A DNA stretch of 64,000 nt, taken from assembly GCA_014621425.1 (NCBI GenBank), contig JAANBB010000072.1, positions 62,001 through 126,000 on the forward strand, in the 5' to 3' direction. Under the pieces are notes generated by a model that was given only the letters and a program-made list of their open reading frames with translations, searched no databases and was not told where the DNA came from. The stretch comes from Cylindrodendrum hubeiense. Its lineage: Eukaryota > Ascomycota > Sordariomycetes > Hypocreales > Nectriaceae. Below, one piece after another: positions 44,527-56,647 of this stretch (position 1 is its first letter; each line of letters starts with the position of its first letter). The position numbers and the translations under genes were made by a program.

Positions 44527-46153
44527 TTATTTGTCCGACTCCAGGGGACCTTCCAGGTGAGCTGCCTTGTCCTTGGCAAGGAACTCCTGAGGCATCGCAA
44601 TAGGGCGGTTCTTTGCGAACCTGACCGTTGCGAACACCGATGGAGAGTCCTTGAAAAGCATTTCGATCTCCTCCAAGTTGCGGCCCATGGTCTCGGGGAA
44701 GAAAAAGTACACCGAGAGGGGAATGCATGCTGCAATAACGCAGAATACGATATAGTACTCCCATTTTATAGTATTCAATGCAACAGGCGTGATCATGACG
44801 ACGACAAAGTTCCTGTGATGCTTGTTAGAACCGTGATATGTGGTGGTGGTGGGGATGAGGGTGGGGGTGGGCAACGTACCAAAGCCAGTGGTTAGCTGTG
44901 GAGATGGAAGACATGGCCATTCGGAGACGGATAGGAGCGACCTCTGTGCAGTAGAGGAAGTTGGCACCCAGAAAACCGATGGGAACGAAGGTGTTGTAGA
45001 GATAGATGAAGCAACCGGCCGCAATCATGGCAGGCTTGTTTTCGCTGCCAAATGAGGTGGTGATGGCAAGAGCCATCATACAAGCGGACATACCAACACC
45101 ACTGATGATAAAGACGGCTCGGCGTCCGAATCGATCAATGGTGAAAAAGGCGATGAAAGATGCCAGGAACTTCCAGGTCAGAGCACCACCCGAGAGAATA
45201 CGGGACATCTCGCTGCTCATGCCGAGGTTGGTCTGGAACAGGACAGTGGCGTAGACACTGACCAGGTTGCTGCCAGACATCTGCTGGAAGAATTGCAGCA
45301 GGATGCAGAGGCAGAATCGGTACAAAAGCTTGTCGTCACCCATCTTGAGCATGTCGCGCAGCTTGGCGCCTCCTGCGCTCGTTTCTTCGAGAGAGTGCTC
45401 AATTCCGGCAAGCTCAGCCTGGACCTCCATTGAATCTTCGGCGAGTCCTCGGAGGGCAGAGATGTTGAAGCGAGCCTGCTCGGTCTGGTTCTTCATGACA
45501 AGCCATCGGGGGCTCTCGGGGAGGGTGTAGATGGAGCAGATGAGAACAATGGAGAAGAGGATGGCAATGGCGATCGGTGGGCGCCATGTAACGGGACCAT
45601 GCTTGAACTCGAAGAAGGCGAGGTCAATCCATGACTCGAGGGTGTAGCCCAAGCACATGAACAGTCCAGTCAAGACAACCTGTCGGCCACGGTTCTGGGC
45701 AGCAGATGTCTCACTCAGCCAGACAGGGACGATGGAGCTCAATTGACCAACACCAAGACCGATGATGACTCTGCCGACGATGAACTGAGGGAGGCCGAAG
45801 GCGGAGGCCTCGATAACCTCACCGATGAGGGAGCAGATTGCAGCGAAGAAGATGACATTGCGGCGTCCAAACTTGTCGCCACTGTACGAGCACGAGAGGG
45901 AGCCGATGAGGGCGCCGATGACAAAGGTGGCAACGACGAAGCCCTGGAGCGTCGACTTCCTGCTCTTCTCAGCTCCCTCGGCGTTGACGACGTCGATCTC
46001 GGGAAAGGTCTTGACCCAGTTCTCCTCGCTGAGAAGGCCACCGATTCCGGCCTGGTTGTAGCCGAAGAGTGTAAAGGCGGGGGCAACAACTAGAGCAAGC
46101 TGGAGCTTGCCCAGGGCCTTGCCGCTGGCTCCGAGAAAGGTTGCGGACTCCAT
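44527..46153 (-). CDS. MFS sugar transporter
   Basis: Exons 46153-44880 and 44812-44527 give 519 residues. Twelve hydrophobic segments are apparent. Sugar-porter signatures: LFGYNQAGIGGLLS in helix 1, GDKFGRRNVIF after helix 2, VGRVIIGLGVGQLSSIVPVW, LPESPRWLVMKN before the central loop, QFFQQMSGSNLVSVYATVLF in helix 7, DRFGRRAVF, and the closing FFFPETMGRNLEEIEMLF. The central loop is about 65 residues. The intron contains a CCACCA-type run and splits the Trp of NHWLW. Plasma-membrane proton symporter of a sugar or related polyol/acid; the substrate cannot be named. Confidence 0.93.
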
Positions 46154-48840
46154 TGCTTCGGTGGTTTGGCGGTTTTCCGATGAAAAGAAGTGAAGTACAG
46201 TAGCAACGAGATGCCGCGGGGATGCTCATATAAGGTTCTGCTCCGCACTCTCAGTCCGCAGTCTCCGGACATGAATTATGCGGAGCCCCGTGGGAACGTT
46301 GAGGACATGGCCTTCGCATGGGTCGTGGCGCGCCAATGGCACCGCGAGCTTAACCAGCAACTGAGGCAAATACGCGGCTGTTCTTGTTGGCTGTGCCGGA
46401 CGACGAGGGTCCGGAGTCGGTGGATCCGGCCGTGGAGATTCTGTTCTGGGACCGCCCGCTGTGAGCCGGCTACACGGCACGGTGTTTTCTCGGGGGTTTT
46501 GGGCCATGTGGGGATTGCCTCCGTCACGACAGCGCTGACCGGCCAGCAAGATGATCGTCCGTGGAGCAGACCGCGCTCACAGACCGGGTTAAAATAGCGC
46601 AAAATGACCCAATTTGAAACTGGATGTAGGATTTCTCTGGTCACACGAAGCCGCGGCGGTAGATGGCCGCGGGAGGCGAGAACTGGCCCATTTTTGTTGA
46701 GTAGTGAGAAGTGGAGATGGCGAAGGATGACGAAGTGAACCTGGCAAGTCTCTGGAGGGCAAGAATACGATCATCTCACAGAAACAGCCAGCGTTTGGTA
46801 TTGTAATTCTAGCAAAGACAGACGTGAAGTGCCAACGGCCGTGAGGCTCAATTGCAGCCTCTGATGAAAACCCGTCGTCCCTGACGCGCCATTGGTGAGA
46901 ATTCTGCATGACGTCGTACCGGCAGTGGGAAGGATGCCTGCCTAGTGCGGCTCTTGCGTCGAGAAAAGCCGTCCGCGGCATTCCAAGTGGGCCATGATGT
47001 AACGTCGCCGATAGCGAGATACCAGGGACGGTCGGAGCGCGCGAAACCCACGTGGGGGCTGTCAAATGACTCGGGATCCGTTCAATTCCTGCGCTGGACG
47101 TGACCGAGCACGTTCAAGTGGCCAATTCCAGACGCATAGAGTTGCCGGTATGGGGTGACTGACTGAGCATATGAACAAATACAACCCCGAGACGCGTCCG
47201 CTGCGTCATATCTCCGTGAAGCGGTCTGCACTCACGCGCCTGACTCGGTGTTTTGGTCGGTTGAAGAGCATCTCCACTCCAGACAGGGACTGCTTGCGTG
47301 TCAGCTGCAACACCTATCCATAAAATGAGGGACCATCTAGATCCAGGTGCCATCACGGACCTTGATACTGCTGGGCTGACCACTTATTATCCCTGGTTTG
47401 CTGCACCGCTTCCTTGCATTATCCTTGCTGAGGCTTATTTCAGAATGCCACCGCCGCCAACCTGAAAGATTGAGACCAGATTTTTCTCATAAATCCCCTG
47501 CACTCCCCACAAGATACAGCCCATACTGACCGGACATGGTCTGCTTTGATACTAATACCCCGCACGGGGATAGACTTTGTCATTGTCTGTTCTAAGCGGG
47601 GAGCTCCGCGGAGGCTGGAGCTTTGTCCAAGAACCGCGTGGTATATCCGTTTGCCTGCATTATCTTATTCGCCTTTTCTCCGCCAGTCGGTGTCTTGATC
47701 GATACTAATACTTGACAAGACTCGGGAGGACTTACTCTATCAAGCAGGGTTGTTTTCACAGGCTGACGAAGCAGTGATGTTCCTTGCCACTCAGCCAGGC
47801 TTATAGGCACAACTCCATGATATAACGACCGGCGAAGTCATATTTCCACTTTGCCTCCATGAGGACCTGTACCGCAGCAACTGCTAAAAGGTTTGAAAAG
47901 CTTTTACCTTAGCACCAGTTTCCATGCTCTTCCATTGGGCGATCGGAATTGTGGACCAGATAAGCTTGGAGCAGATCCTACGACCGCGAGTCAGAAAAGT
48001 CTCGGAGTTCGCTGCCTACCCTATACCATGCCCGGATAAGACAGTGGCAACAACTGCAGCTATGAACCGACCGTGTTGAATAAATTTTAAGCGCTTATGC
48101 TGCTATGTACAAGTCACCGTCCCCACAGGCCGTCGGGTAGTGAGACTTCCGATCGGTTACAGGACCCACAACAGCCGATACCGTCGGCTATCAATACGAA
48201 GGGAATACTGGGGAATATGCATTCAGTATTACTAGCAAGAAATGCTTCTCCAGGATCTGCCTATTCTTTGAGATATTCAACTTGCATAGATACCTAGCCC
48301 ATCCTTACCGCTTTAGTAACAAATCTTCTAATTTGCAGATAAGATCTAATGGCTAATAAGGCAGGTCATTGTTCTATCTGGCAAAATAGAAGCCGCATAT
48401 TGGTTACACAACGTCATATTCGTTACATCGTTGGGAATTATCTTTTGAAACAGCTATACGCGGATGTGTGCGAATAGCAATACTCATACCATATACTGCA
48501 TCGGTTCTATTATATGCTATCACTGATAGAATAATACTATAATAATGCAGGCTACCGTTGGCAACGAACCTCATCGTCAGACTTGATTCTTGCAGCCTTG
48601 ATTGACCGAAACCGACTCTTGAGTTTAGACATCTAATGAATTGGAAGGTTGGATTGATTTGAGTTCAACTTGATCGTGATTGGCTTAAGCAACAATTTCA
48701 TCATTAAATCCATAAATCATACCGCTTGTCAGATCAAGGACTTGGGCTAATATTTCCCTGGGATTAGGCGATCACATCCCTTAGTTCGACGTATCAATCC
48801 CGGTGGGGTTAACACGAAAACCGTGCTCGCTGATGGTGTC
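46154..48840. other. Long intergenic stretch, no supported gene
   Basis: 2.7 kb. The left part (46230-47100) is GC-rich with overlapping open frames on both strands but no family signal; it is probably the transporter promoter plus spacer. A 72-codon frame at 47592-47810 (-) contains VLVSIKTPTGGEKANKIMQA but has no partner exons. The right part (48300-48840) is AT-rich. Confidence 0.45.
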
Positions 48841-50511
48841 TCACTGACCGTCACACGAGAACTTGATGCCGCAGCTGCTACGGCTTCCTTCGCAGATCTG
48901 CGTGCACGTATCCATCGAGCTCGCAACGCGAACGGTCTTTTCCGCTTTCCCACGGCAATAGGAGTCCCTGTACTTGACCAATTTGGCATCCTTCCCATTC
49001 GCGCATTTTGCGTTCCCATATACCTTGAGTTGGTCGTCTTTGTATACGCTGACGCAGTCTTGGTCGGCATCCACACGCCGGATCGTGGGTCCGTCATCAC
49101 GGCCAACAACCGTCCAGCCCGGCTCCAGGTTAAGCCGAGGGCAATCGTCAGTCGAAATGACTGCCCTGTTATCCTCGCTCTCGCCCTTCCGATCTTCGGC
49201 CGTCAGCCCCTCTGAAGCGCACCAAATCATGTAGCTCGACTCGGAGCCCAAATTCCAGTTCTCGCAGTTCAGTGTGTTCACGGCTTGGATTTTCTTTGGC
49301 CAGCCCATGCAGCCAGGCTCCTTCCATATAGCAAGCTTGCCCGTGGTTCCGTCGCTGCAAGTCGGCTTTTCATGGATGCGAAGCTGGTGGGCAGCCGGGA
49401 GCGTCACACAAGCCATGGGCTCAGGATACATGAATGTTTTGGGTCGAACAGGAGCATCCCACTGCCAACGACCGGTCGAAATTGCGCATTCGCTATGCGA
49501 TGTCCTTGGTCCTCGAGGCTCGGACGGCTCTCCTTCATCTTGCGGCTGGTCCTTGGTGCGCATTCCGTCGCAATAGAACATGATTCCGAGAGCTCGGCCG
49601 AAGCCGCCCCTCAAGAGCCTCAGGTGAGACATGTTGATGCAGGTATTAAGCATCCAGTCATCGAGATCCATGATTGCGTTTTCCAGCGTCATTTTCCCTC
49701 CGTTGCACATGTAGTCCAGCCTATATTTTCCAATATCTTCATATATTGCCAGTTGGGCTCGGGTGCCGTTGCTGCATACCGCGGGGGCGGTGATCTCGAT
49801 GGTTTCCAACTTCCAAGAACTAATAGGCCAAAAACAATTCCCAGGCTCGCGTTGCATTGTGTGGGTATTGTTTGCAAAGTCGCTATGGCAGGGGAACATG
49901 GTTCCATGATGGTGTCGCACGCTGCCTGGCGCACCGCGGACATTTTGGTCGAGAAGGGGCGGGCTGGCCTCCTGGTGATTAGGAGCGCCATCGAGTTGAG
50001 CATTGCATCGGTAGACTAGCGACCAGTAATACGACGAGATGGGGATGTCTTCCTCAGACCAGAGACAGCGGCCTGTCGCCTCACCAACGTCCTCCACCAC
50101 TTTGCGGGGTGAACCAGTACAGCGTCTGTTTTGGTAGAAGAAGAGGGCTGCAGGCGAGCCATCACCGCAACTTGGTGATTCCAGCACTTTGAAGTTGTCG
50201 CGCATGTAGTACTCGCCCGATAAGCACACGTCTGGGGCGAGATGGATGACTTCGGTAATGTCATTGTCTGAGCAGGCCGGTGCAGTGATGCCCATGTCCC
50301 TACGATCGTCCGGATACGTTCGGGATGCTGGATACAGGACTATCTTGGCTTCATTGGGCACACTCTCGATAGCGATACCATGGTCAGGGACGATGGGGAC
50401 GTCGTCCGGGCCGGCGATGGGCTTCTGATCCGATTGTGGGGCAATGATGGCGGCGTTACCGAAGCCCAGAGACGCCGCAGCGCACAGGATGGTAAGACGC
50501 CGAAAGGCCAT
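48841..50511 (-). CDS. Secreted cysteine-rich repeat protein, unknown
   Basis: Intronless, 556 residues from ATG 50511 (MAFRRLTILCAAASLGFGNA), which begins a clear signal peptide. An upstream in-frame ATG at 50577 would bury it. The mature protein has about four copies of a domain of about 100 residues with the pattern C-...-C-x-[DN]-G-[ST]-x-A-x-L-x-x-[YW]-...-C-x-G-x-P-x-K-...-C-...-C. Seen as SCGDGSPAALFFYQNRRC, VCSNGTRAQLAIYED, TCSDGTTGKLAIWKEPGC and KCANGKDAKLVKYRDSYC. Each likely forms a disulfide-bonded small fold. There are several N-x-S/T sites (NNTHT, NMSHL). The number and spacing of cysteines suggests an extracellular or wall-associated protein. Function unknown. Confidence 0.75.
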   Translation of the reverse strand: MAFRRLTILCAAASLGFGNAAIIAPQSDQKPIAGPDDVPIVPDHGIAIESVPNEAKIVLYPASRTYPDDRRDMGITAPACSDNDITEVIHLAPDVCLSGEYYMRDNFKVLESPSCGDGSPAALFFYQNRRCTGSPRKVVEDVGEATGRCLWSEEDIPISSYYWSLVYRCNAQLDGAPNHQEASPPLLDQNVRGAPGSVRHHHGTMFPCHSDFANNTHTMQREPGNCFWPISSWKLETIEITAPAVCSNGTRAQLAIYEDIGKYRLDYMCNGGKMTLENAIMDLDDWMLNTCINMSHLRLLRGGFGRALGIMFYCDGMRTKDQPQDEGEPSEPRGPRTSHSECAISTGRWQWDAPVRPKTFMYPEPMACVTLPAAHQLRIHEKPTCSDGTTGKLAIWKEPGCMGWPKKIQAVNTLNCENWNLGSESSYMIWCASEGLTAEDRKGESEDNRAVISTDDCPRLNLEPGWTVVGRDDGPTIRRVDADQDCVSVYKDDQLKVYGNAKCANGKDAKLVKYRDSYCRGKAEKTVRVASSMDTCTQICEGSRSSCGIKFSCDGQ

Positions 50512-50823
50512 GTCGATGCTTGTCGATGTTTTCGATGAGCTCGGCGTTCGACGTTCGACGATGCTGCGAGGATGCAAAGCTCCGCTATGATAGTTTATTG
50601 ATGTTTTAATAAGGAGCAGAAAACCAACATGTTGGTTCTAAAGAGCGCTTTAGGCAGAAGGAATCGTTAACCGAGCTGAATGGTGGTGCGCAACCAAGAG
50701 TAAGCACAGCCCCCATCGCACATCAATCCCCCGCCAATCGATTCACCAATCCTTGTCTATATGGCCAAGCGCTTTAGCTTGATTGAGACGGAATGTAACT
50801 CAGGTTTCTTTGAACCCCATTTG
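50512..50823. other. Intergenic
   Basis: Promoter of the secreted protein gene and 3' flank of the next gene; no gene seen. Confidence 0.5.
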
Positions 50824-52282
50824 TTATCGCTGGGACCCTCCATGTCCTATAGTATTGTACAGCACTTCTGTTGTTGAAACGATATTTATGGCCCGAGGAT
50901 CAGAGAGGCGGGAAATGGAGTTGTCCGATGACATGGGATCGTGCATGTAAGAACCAGACTTGTTTGGCTTCCTCGTCGCCGAAACTTGAACCGTGCATCC
51001 AGTGCCTTGGCTCCTTTCCCCAGATCTCGACCATAATTTGGCCTCGTCATCGTCGCCCACTTTTCTCCCCGACTCGGAATCGTCTCCTGACTCCAACTCG
51101 ATCGCGTCCGGCTGCGTGCGACTACGTTGCCTTCGGCTTCTAATGGGATGGGATCCTTTGCTTATATCGCCGGTGGAGTTGCCAGAATAACCGCCGACGC
51201 GAGAGTTGAACAAGCCAGGGATGAATCTCACAAAGAATGGCTTTAGAGAGCTAGCAGACGCGCATATGACGCAGCCAGTGAGCTCGGCATACATCCAACT
51301 CAACTCATATGCAAGGCCCCAAGTGTAGTTTGCGCTTTTGAACAGCTTGACTGTAAGGATACAGTTGTAAATGGCAACGATGATAACGCTTGATTCTGTT
51401 AGCACATTATTTGCAGTCTTTAATAAGGAGCTATGACTCACAAACTGCCCGTGGCAAATAGGAGGAGAAGAGATGCCTTCTGCCGCCTTGATATTTGCAG
51501 TGGCACAACAATTCGCAGCGGAAGGAGCAGGATAATGAGATCCATAACGACATTAGCAACAGACGCTGCTAGGAAAAACCTAAACTTGTCCACGCATGTC
51601 CCTGTTTCTTGAGCGGCAACATCCCATGATGCGTATATCGGTTGGCATCCAAAGATGCTTATTAAGGCGTAGATGACAGCGTAGAGAACAAAGCACATTG
51701 CTATTGACTGGACGAGGATGCGGAAGTTTCGTTCGGGGCATAGTCGAAGATAGAAGAAGAGAAGCGAGATCTTGGCCAAGTCGGAAGACAGCATGTAAAA
51801 GATGTTGACCGGGATCGTCCACTGAACACCTGGTTAGTGGTTGATGTCTGAGCCTGCTAGTTGTACCAACACACCTTGAGTAGACGTTCGTATTGTGCCG
51901 CAGTAACCTGCCAGAAATTCGTTGCGCAACCTCCGTGTTGAATCACTGTTTCTTGTGAGTGGGAGTGGAGATCGAAGACAACTTAAACTTACTGCCTATA
52001 GTGCAGCCGTAGAAGATCCAACAGGAAACTAACGATACACCCGAGAGATCTAATGTTGTCAGTCAGCGCCAACTGCTCAGCGTGTGAAACGGAATACCCA
52101 CAGTCGTCCACACTTAGTGGCCTGTTGGTCAGATGCACTCGCGTATAAATCCGCAACCCATAGATCACAGTGGCGAAGGTGAACAACACAGCCCCGATGC
52201 TCTGTTGGGTTGTTGCCATGGTTCCTGCAGCCCACCTGTCTTCACCACCGGGCGGCTCCATCATGTAGCCTGAGCTGGACAT
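50824..52282 (-). CDS. Fungal rhodopsin-domain (Pth11/SAT-like) membrane protein
   Basis: A multi-exon membrane protein. Exon 1, from ATG 52282, has TTQQSIGAVLFTFATVIYGLRIYTR and the signature NRPLSVDD. Short exons lead to LAKISLLFFYLRLCPERNFR and FGCQPIYASWD (the QP-x5-W motif of the family), then DLIILLLPLRIVVPLQISRRQK. The last exon runs from about 51390 to 50824 with ELTGCVICASASSLKPF and a hydrophilic tail of about 110 residues, rich in Ser, Arg and acidic residues. Seven membrane spans are expected. Such proteins are called rhodopsin-domain or integral membrane (PTH11-like) proteins; most have no known ligand. Exon borders in the 52130-51830 part are approximate. Confidence 0.8.
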
Positions 52283-53912
52283 TGTGGCAGGATGCTAGAG
52301 CTGAATAGGAAAACTTGATATCTTAGTGCTGATAATTTTAGGTGGCAGCCACTCCGTTTTGAACCATTTTCGTCTCCTGGATCATATGCCGGTCGCCCGC
52401 CACTCATTTTTCTTCAGCCCAGCGCCTGCATCGAGATCTGCAATCTGATATCCCATCTTGCAGCCTCCGCAGCTGAGTTAAGGGTTCTGTGTGGTCAAAT
52501 ATGATCAAAAACTTTGCGTGGCTTCAACCACGGGCGTCTTGCATCCATCCGCAAAAGCAAGAAACCGGGTGCAAAGTTGAACAGGTGACAGGTAACTACG
52601 ACATGCTCCGCTGCAATCAAGACGGGACTTTGTCATGCAGATCACTGCGCGGATAATCCCGTGGTCTCACCGACTGGAGCATAAAAAGTGGCAATGAAAC
52701 GGTTCTAAAAAGCAAATAGAGCAAACATTATCCCGAACATGTTGTAGCTGGTGAATCTCAAGATCTAGCTAGAACAAATTAACGCTGTTGTATGCTGGCG
52801 CTATGAGATTACTGCGAATAAAGCCTAAAAGTGGCGGTTGGAAAGAGTGAAAAATGTGAACAGCAGTCTTAGGTATTTGCCGACCATGCAAGGTTTCCCA
52901 CGGGTACATTACTTGGCGGGTAGCATCGCATGAGGCAGGTCCGCTCTGTCACGGAAGCAATCCGGTCATGTCGGGCTGAACGATGGCGATGCAAATCTCG
53001 AGCAATGCAGCGAGCTGACCAATTAACCCCTGCATTGAACCGTATGCCATCTCAATACCACTGCCGATTCTCAGCTGATGTCGGAGATTTACAAACAGTT
53101 ACATCGTAGCGGGATGCAAATGCCTCATGCAGGCCCATCTAGCAAGGATTTCTACATGCACGCCTTGGGGCTACAGGATTTCGGGTTAAAGCGGCTACGA
53201 ATCGAGACAAAAGTGTTTCGAGGAAATAAGGCTCAATCTCGACTCTACATTGTGCATCTTACCCATATTAAAGGATCAAAAAGTCCCTCGCTGGATGATC
53301 GGTTGGATTTGGTCGGTTTCCCCTCGAACCAGTTCTCAACGCCACCGGAAAACTGTTGCAGATTGTTCGATAAATAATCGGATTGACCTCAGAAGACCTC
53401 ACACCAGGGACTCTTCCCTGGTGTCGCCTTTAACGGTTTCGTTTAACTCCACTTTATCACACTTTGACCCATTAAATACTCTTTGAAGATGCCGATCTTA
53501 CCCAGCGCCGACTCCCACCCTGGAGCGCGTAAATTGCCAACCGTTTCAAGGTTGCCAATGCCCCGTAAGCACGCTGAAGAACGCCGACCAACAGCCACTT
53601 CTAGCTCGCGACCATGCATAGTGACGTATGATGATGGGGATTATGATTTGTAGTGGAGCTGGATTGGGAGAAATCATGACTCAAATAAGCGAGGATACCG
53701 CGAGGAATGGGCCCCCCCAAAAGTGATGTTATCTTTTCCACTTTAACTCCACATTTTGCTGAGTAAATTCCTCGCCATAACTGGGGGCCAGTGTGAGCAA
53801 CGGTCGTCTCCGCAAGAATCCTCGGATTTTGTCTCAGATATAAAGTACGCAGAAAGCCTCAGAGTTTCATAAAGCTACTTGAACAATATTTGAACTTTAT
53901 ACCACCGACACA
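52283..53912. other. Intergenic, no supported gene
   Basis: Promoters of the rhodopsin-domain gene (-) and the SDR gene (+). A 99-codon frame at 53078-53377 has no family features. A 10-base-arm palindrome is at 53401-53424. Confidence 0.5.
53401..53424. repeat. Perfect hairpin, 10-base arms, upstream of SDR gene
   Basis: ACACCAGGGA-CTCT-TCCCTGGTGT, a perfect inverted repeat with a 4-base loop, about 490 bases before the SDR start. Role unknown. Confidence 0.85.
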
Positions 53913-54836
53913 ATGGCGAACCCATACCCCTTCCAAGACAAGGTCATCGCCGTCACGGGCGCAAGTCGAGGTACTGGCCTTGCTTTGACCCAGTATCTTC
54001 TCGCCAGGGGCGCTAAGGTATCCATGGCCGCAACGTCAGAAGATAATCTGAACAAAGCTGTTTCTGAGATAGAGAGGGACATTCCGGATGTCAAGGGTCG
54101 TGTCATCAGCTTTCCAGTTGACGTCACCAACCCCAAGGATGTGCAAGATTGGATCGAGGCAACTTGTGCTAAATGGGGCGAGCTTGATGGTGCCGCTAAC
54201 ATAGCCGGTGAGTAGACTGTATAATACATATGGCGAGACTGGTTGTGCTCACGACCTTCTAGCTAAGATGAACAAGAGTATTCATCCAATTGAAGATCTG
54301 GAACTCGAGGAGTTGAAAGAGATGCTCAATGTCAATGTTATTGGCACTTTTAACAGTATCAAATACGAAATGAAGCATATGAAGCCGGGCGGCAGCATCG
54401 TCAACTGTGGTAGCCAACAGGTGAAGTACGCATCCGGGAACATGAGTGCGTACGCGGCGTCAAAGAACGCAATCCGCGGTCTCAGCCAGGTTGCTTCGTA
54501 CGAGGGAGGCGCCAAATACCCCCAAAACCCAATTAGAGTTAACCTGGTGTGCCCGTATGTACTATCCATCCAGATTGTGTTGATCGATATGCTAATAACA
54601 CTGCTAGTGGATGTATTGATACAGACATGATTCGACAGCCACTGCATCTTCCCAATGGTCAAGGTACTTGGACCATGACCGAGGATGAAAATCTGACCTC
54701 AATTATCAAGCGTTACTCCAAACCAGAGGAGATTGCTGCTACCATTGCCTTTTTACTTGGAGACGAGAGCAAGTTTGTAACAAAACAGGAATGGTATGTA
54801 GACGGGGGATGGATGGAAGCGAATTACGTTGCCTAA
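53913..54836 (+). CDS. Classical short-chain dehydrogenase/reductase
   Basis: Exons 53913-54207, 54263-54554 and 54608-54836 give 271 residues. Cofactor motif VTGASRGTGLALTQYLLARG; NIA replaces the usual NNAG around residue 97 (split by the first intron); NVNVIGTFNS; catalytic Ser in IVNCGSQQ; YAASK; RVNLVCP; GCIDTDM; and the C-terminal WYVDGGWM typical of the oligomer interface. The Tyr-Lys pair and Ser are all present. The Ala93-type cofactor preference (AATSEDN at the end of strand 2) fits NADP(H). It runs convergently with the acyltransferase gene 93 bases downstream, so the pair may serve one small pathway. Substrate unknown. Confidence 0.88.
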
Positions 54837-54929
54837 TATGGGCTTTGTCTGTACTGCCAGTAAATTAAACATTAATTACAATGGAGTATGATTATGCTAA
54901 ACTTCCAGGATAGTCTACTCGTGGCCGAT

Positions 54930-56647
54930 TTATACTCCTTCCTTGAAGTCCTTTTCCAGCTGCTCCTGGAACTTCGCCCATTGGCCCGCTACCTTATATG
55001 CCGAGGTCCAATAGTTACCCTTGCTGTCCTTCCCGAAGATGAAGAAACCATCCACAGGCTTAATTGGCCCGTGGTTCTCTTGCACGTACGAAGGCTTGCA
55101 TGGAACATTGGGGTTCTTACTGGCTGGCGAAAAGTCTAGATCGTACAGGCCTGCCTTGGACCAATTGGAGAACCCGATTTGAGCCATGCCACCGTCCCCG
55201 AAAATGACAATGGGCAGGCCCATTCCAGATGTGCGCACCATGGCGTAGTAAGCTTCGTGCTGAGCGCGTGTGCCCTGCTGGTTGATGGCACGTCGGACTT
55301 GTCGCGCGAGCCAACTCAACGGCTTGGAGGTGACGTCGCCCGCGGTGACGAGTACGTTTGCCCAGCCGAATGCATTGCCGACGTACGGGTGCTCGGCGGC
55401 GGCAGGAATAAGATCGCCCTGGAAGGCCTTACGGAGAGACATGGCGATAGATCCGGCAACCTAGGAGGAGAAGGGGTCAGTAAGCGCAGATCCTAGGGGG
55501 TTTATGTGTGTCAGAACTTACCAGTCTGTCGGGATGCATGCCCATGGGGCTAACAACGCAGCGCAGGATCCAGGCCGTCAAGACATCATTCTCAGTCAAA
55601 AACACCTTTGAGGGATCTTCGCCATTTGCAATGGCTTCGACGCGGAGCTCCTCCAGAGCCTTTTCTCTCTGCGGTCGCCAGTACGTCTCTGGGACACAGA
55701 CCATACGGTTCTCCTTGGCCCGGACGAGCATATCGACACCATATCCAAGCCCCCACTTGAGCATGCCGCCGAGTCCCACTCGCCTGTCGGTTAACAGATG
55801 TTGTTCCGTGACGGGGCGCGTGCCTTTTGCAAGTGCGTCGAAGGGATCCGTGTTAACGCTGCACGGCGTCGGAATCTCGTCCGTCTTGCCCCAAAGCATA
55901 GACCTCCAGCCCTCAATAACGTACTGCATGCCGAGCGCATCGAAGGCGACATGCTGCCATTGCAGGACTACGACTGTCTTGTCGGTGAAGGAGTTGACAC
56001 GCAGGCCTAATACCGGAATGTCAGAGGTGATATAGTCCTGGATTCCGCCCGGCTTGTATCCGGGCTCATACGCTAGGTCCGCCAAATCGTCCGGGTTGCC
56101 GACGACGGCGGGCCGATCGGAGGGGCTTGGTATCGTGGATGCCGCCGAGTGTGATGCAGCGGCCAGGCCATGGTCGACGTGAACAAAGGTGATTGCTGGT
56201 CGCTCAGCTGTAAACTCGGCCGGAATATGCCACTCGATCGTGCCGGAAGCCTATGTGGTGAACGGAGGAGTGTTAGTAATGCCAAGCCACCCTGACGGCA
56301 ACTCAATAATCCTTTCCAGATATTCTTTATGGTGTCGCAATCCTTACGTTCTTCTTCAGCCGACCTCCTAATCTGTGCCACCCTTCCCGCTTGACAAGGC
56401 CTTCGAGAGATTGTCGTAGTTTTTCCGGGTCAAGAACATCATCGAAGACGATTGACACAGTCATATTGTTACCCTGGACGAGCGGACCGCTCTCAAAGAA
56501 GTGGAGCGGCAGCACCCGATCGCTCGGGACTTTCTCCACGGCCGGCTTGCGCCCAAGGATCCAATCCATGTCGAGTCGTCCTAAATCGGGGGCTAGTGTT
56601 ATGTTTCCGCTCAGGTAGAGACTGTCGAAATACGCGAAGTCAGCCAA
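54930..56647 (-). CDS. BAHD-like acyltransferase (transferase family, HxxxD)
   Basis: Several exons. Exon 1 (56647 to about 56347) has DSLYLSG, HFFESGPLV and LDPEKLRQSLEGLV. Exon 2 (about 56250-55520) carries VHVDHGLA and the catalytic motif WQHVAFDALG (HxxxD) with VVLQWQ before it, then TENDVLTAWILRCV. Exon 3 (about 55460-54930) has NAFGWANVLV and SNWSKAGLYDLDFSPA, which takes the place of the structural DFGWG motif, plus GFFIFGKD. The family moves an acyl group from CoA to an alcohol or amine, often in secondary metabolism. The DFGWG-like motif is degenerate. The site lies convergent with the SDR gene. Acceptor unknown. Confidence 0.82.

Noticed and set aside
46226..47065. Overlapping frames of 100-158 codons between transporter and next gene
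   Set aside because: GC-rich DNA gives long frames on both strands; none shows a domain or convincing splice sites.
47592..47810. 72-codon frame with VLVSIKTPTGGEKANK
   Set aside because: Could be a small gene or remnant, but there is no family match I recognise, no splice partner and no promoter cue.
53078..53377. 99-codon frame before the SDR gene
   Set aside because: No motif, no signal peptide, and it lies in a promoter-like region.
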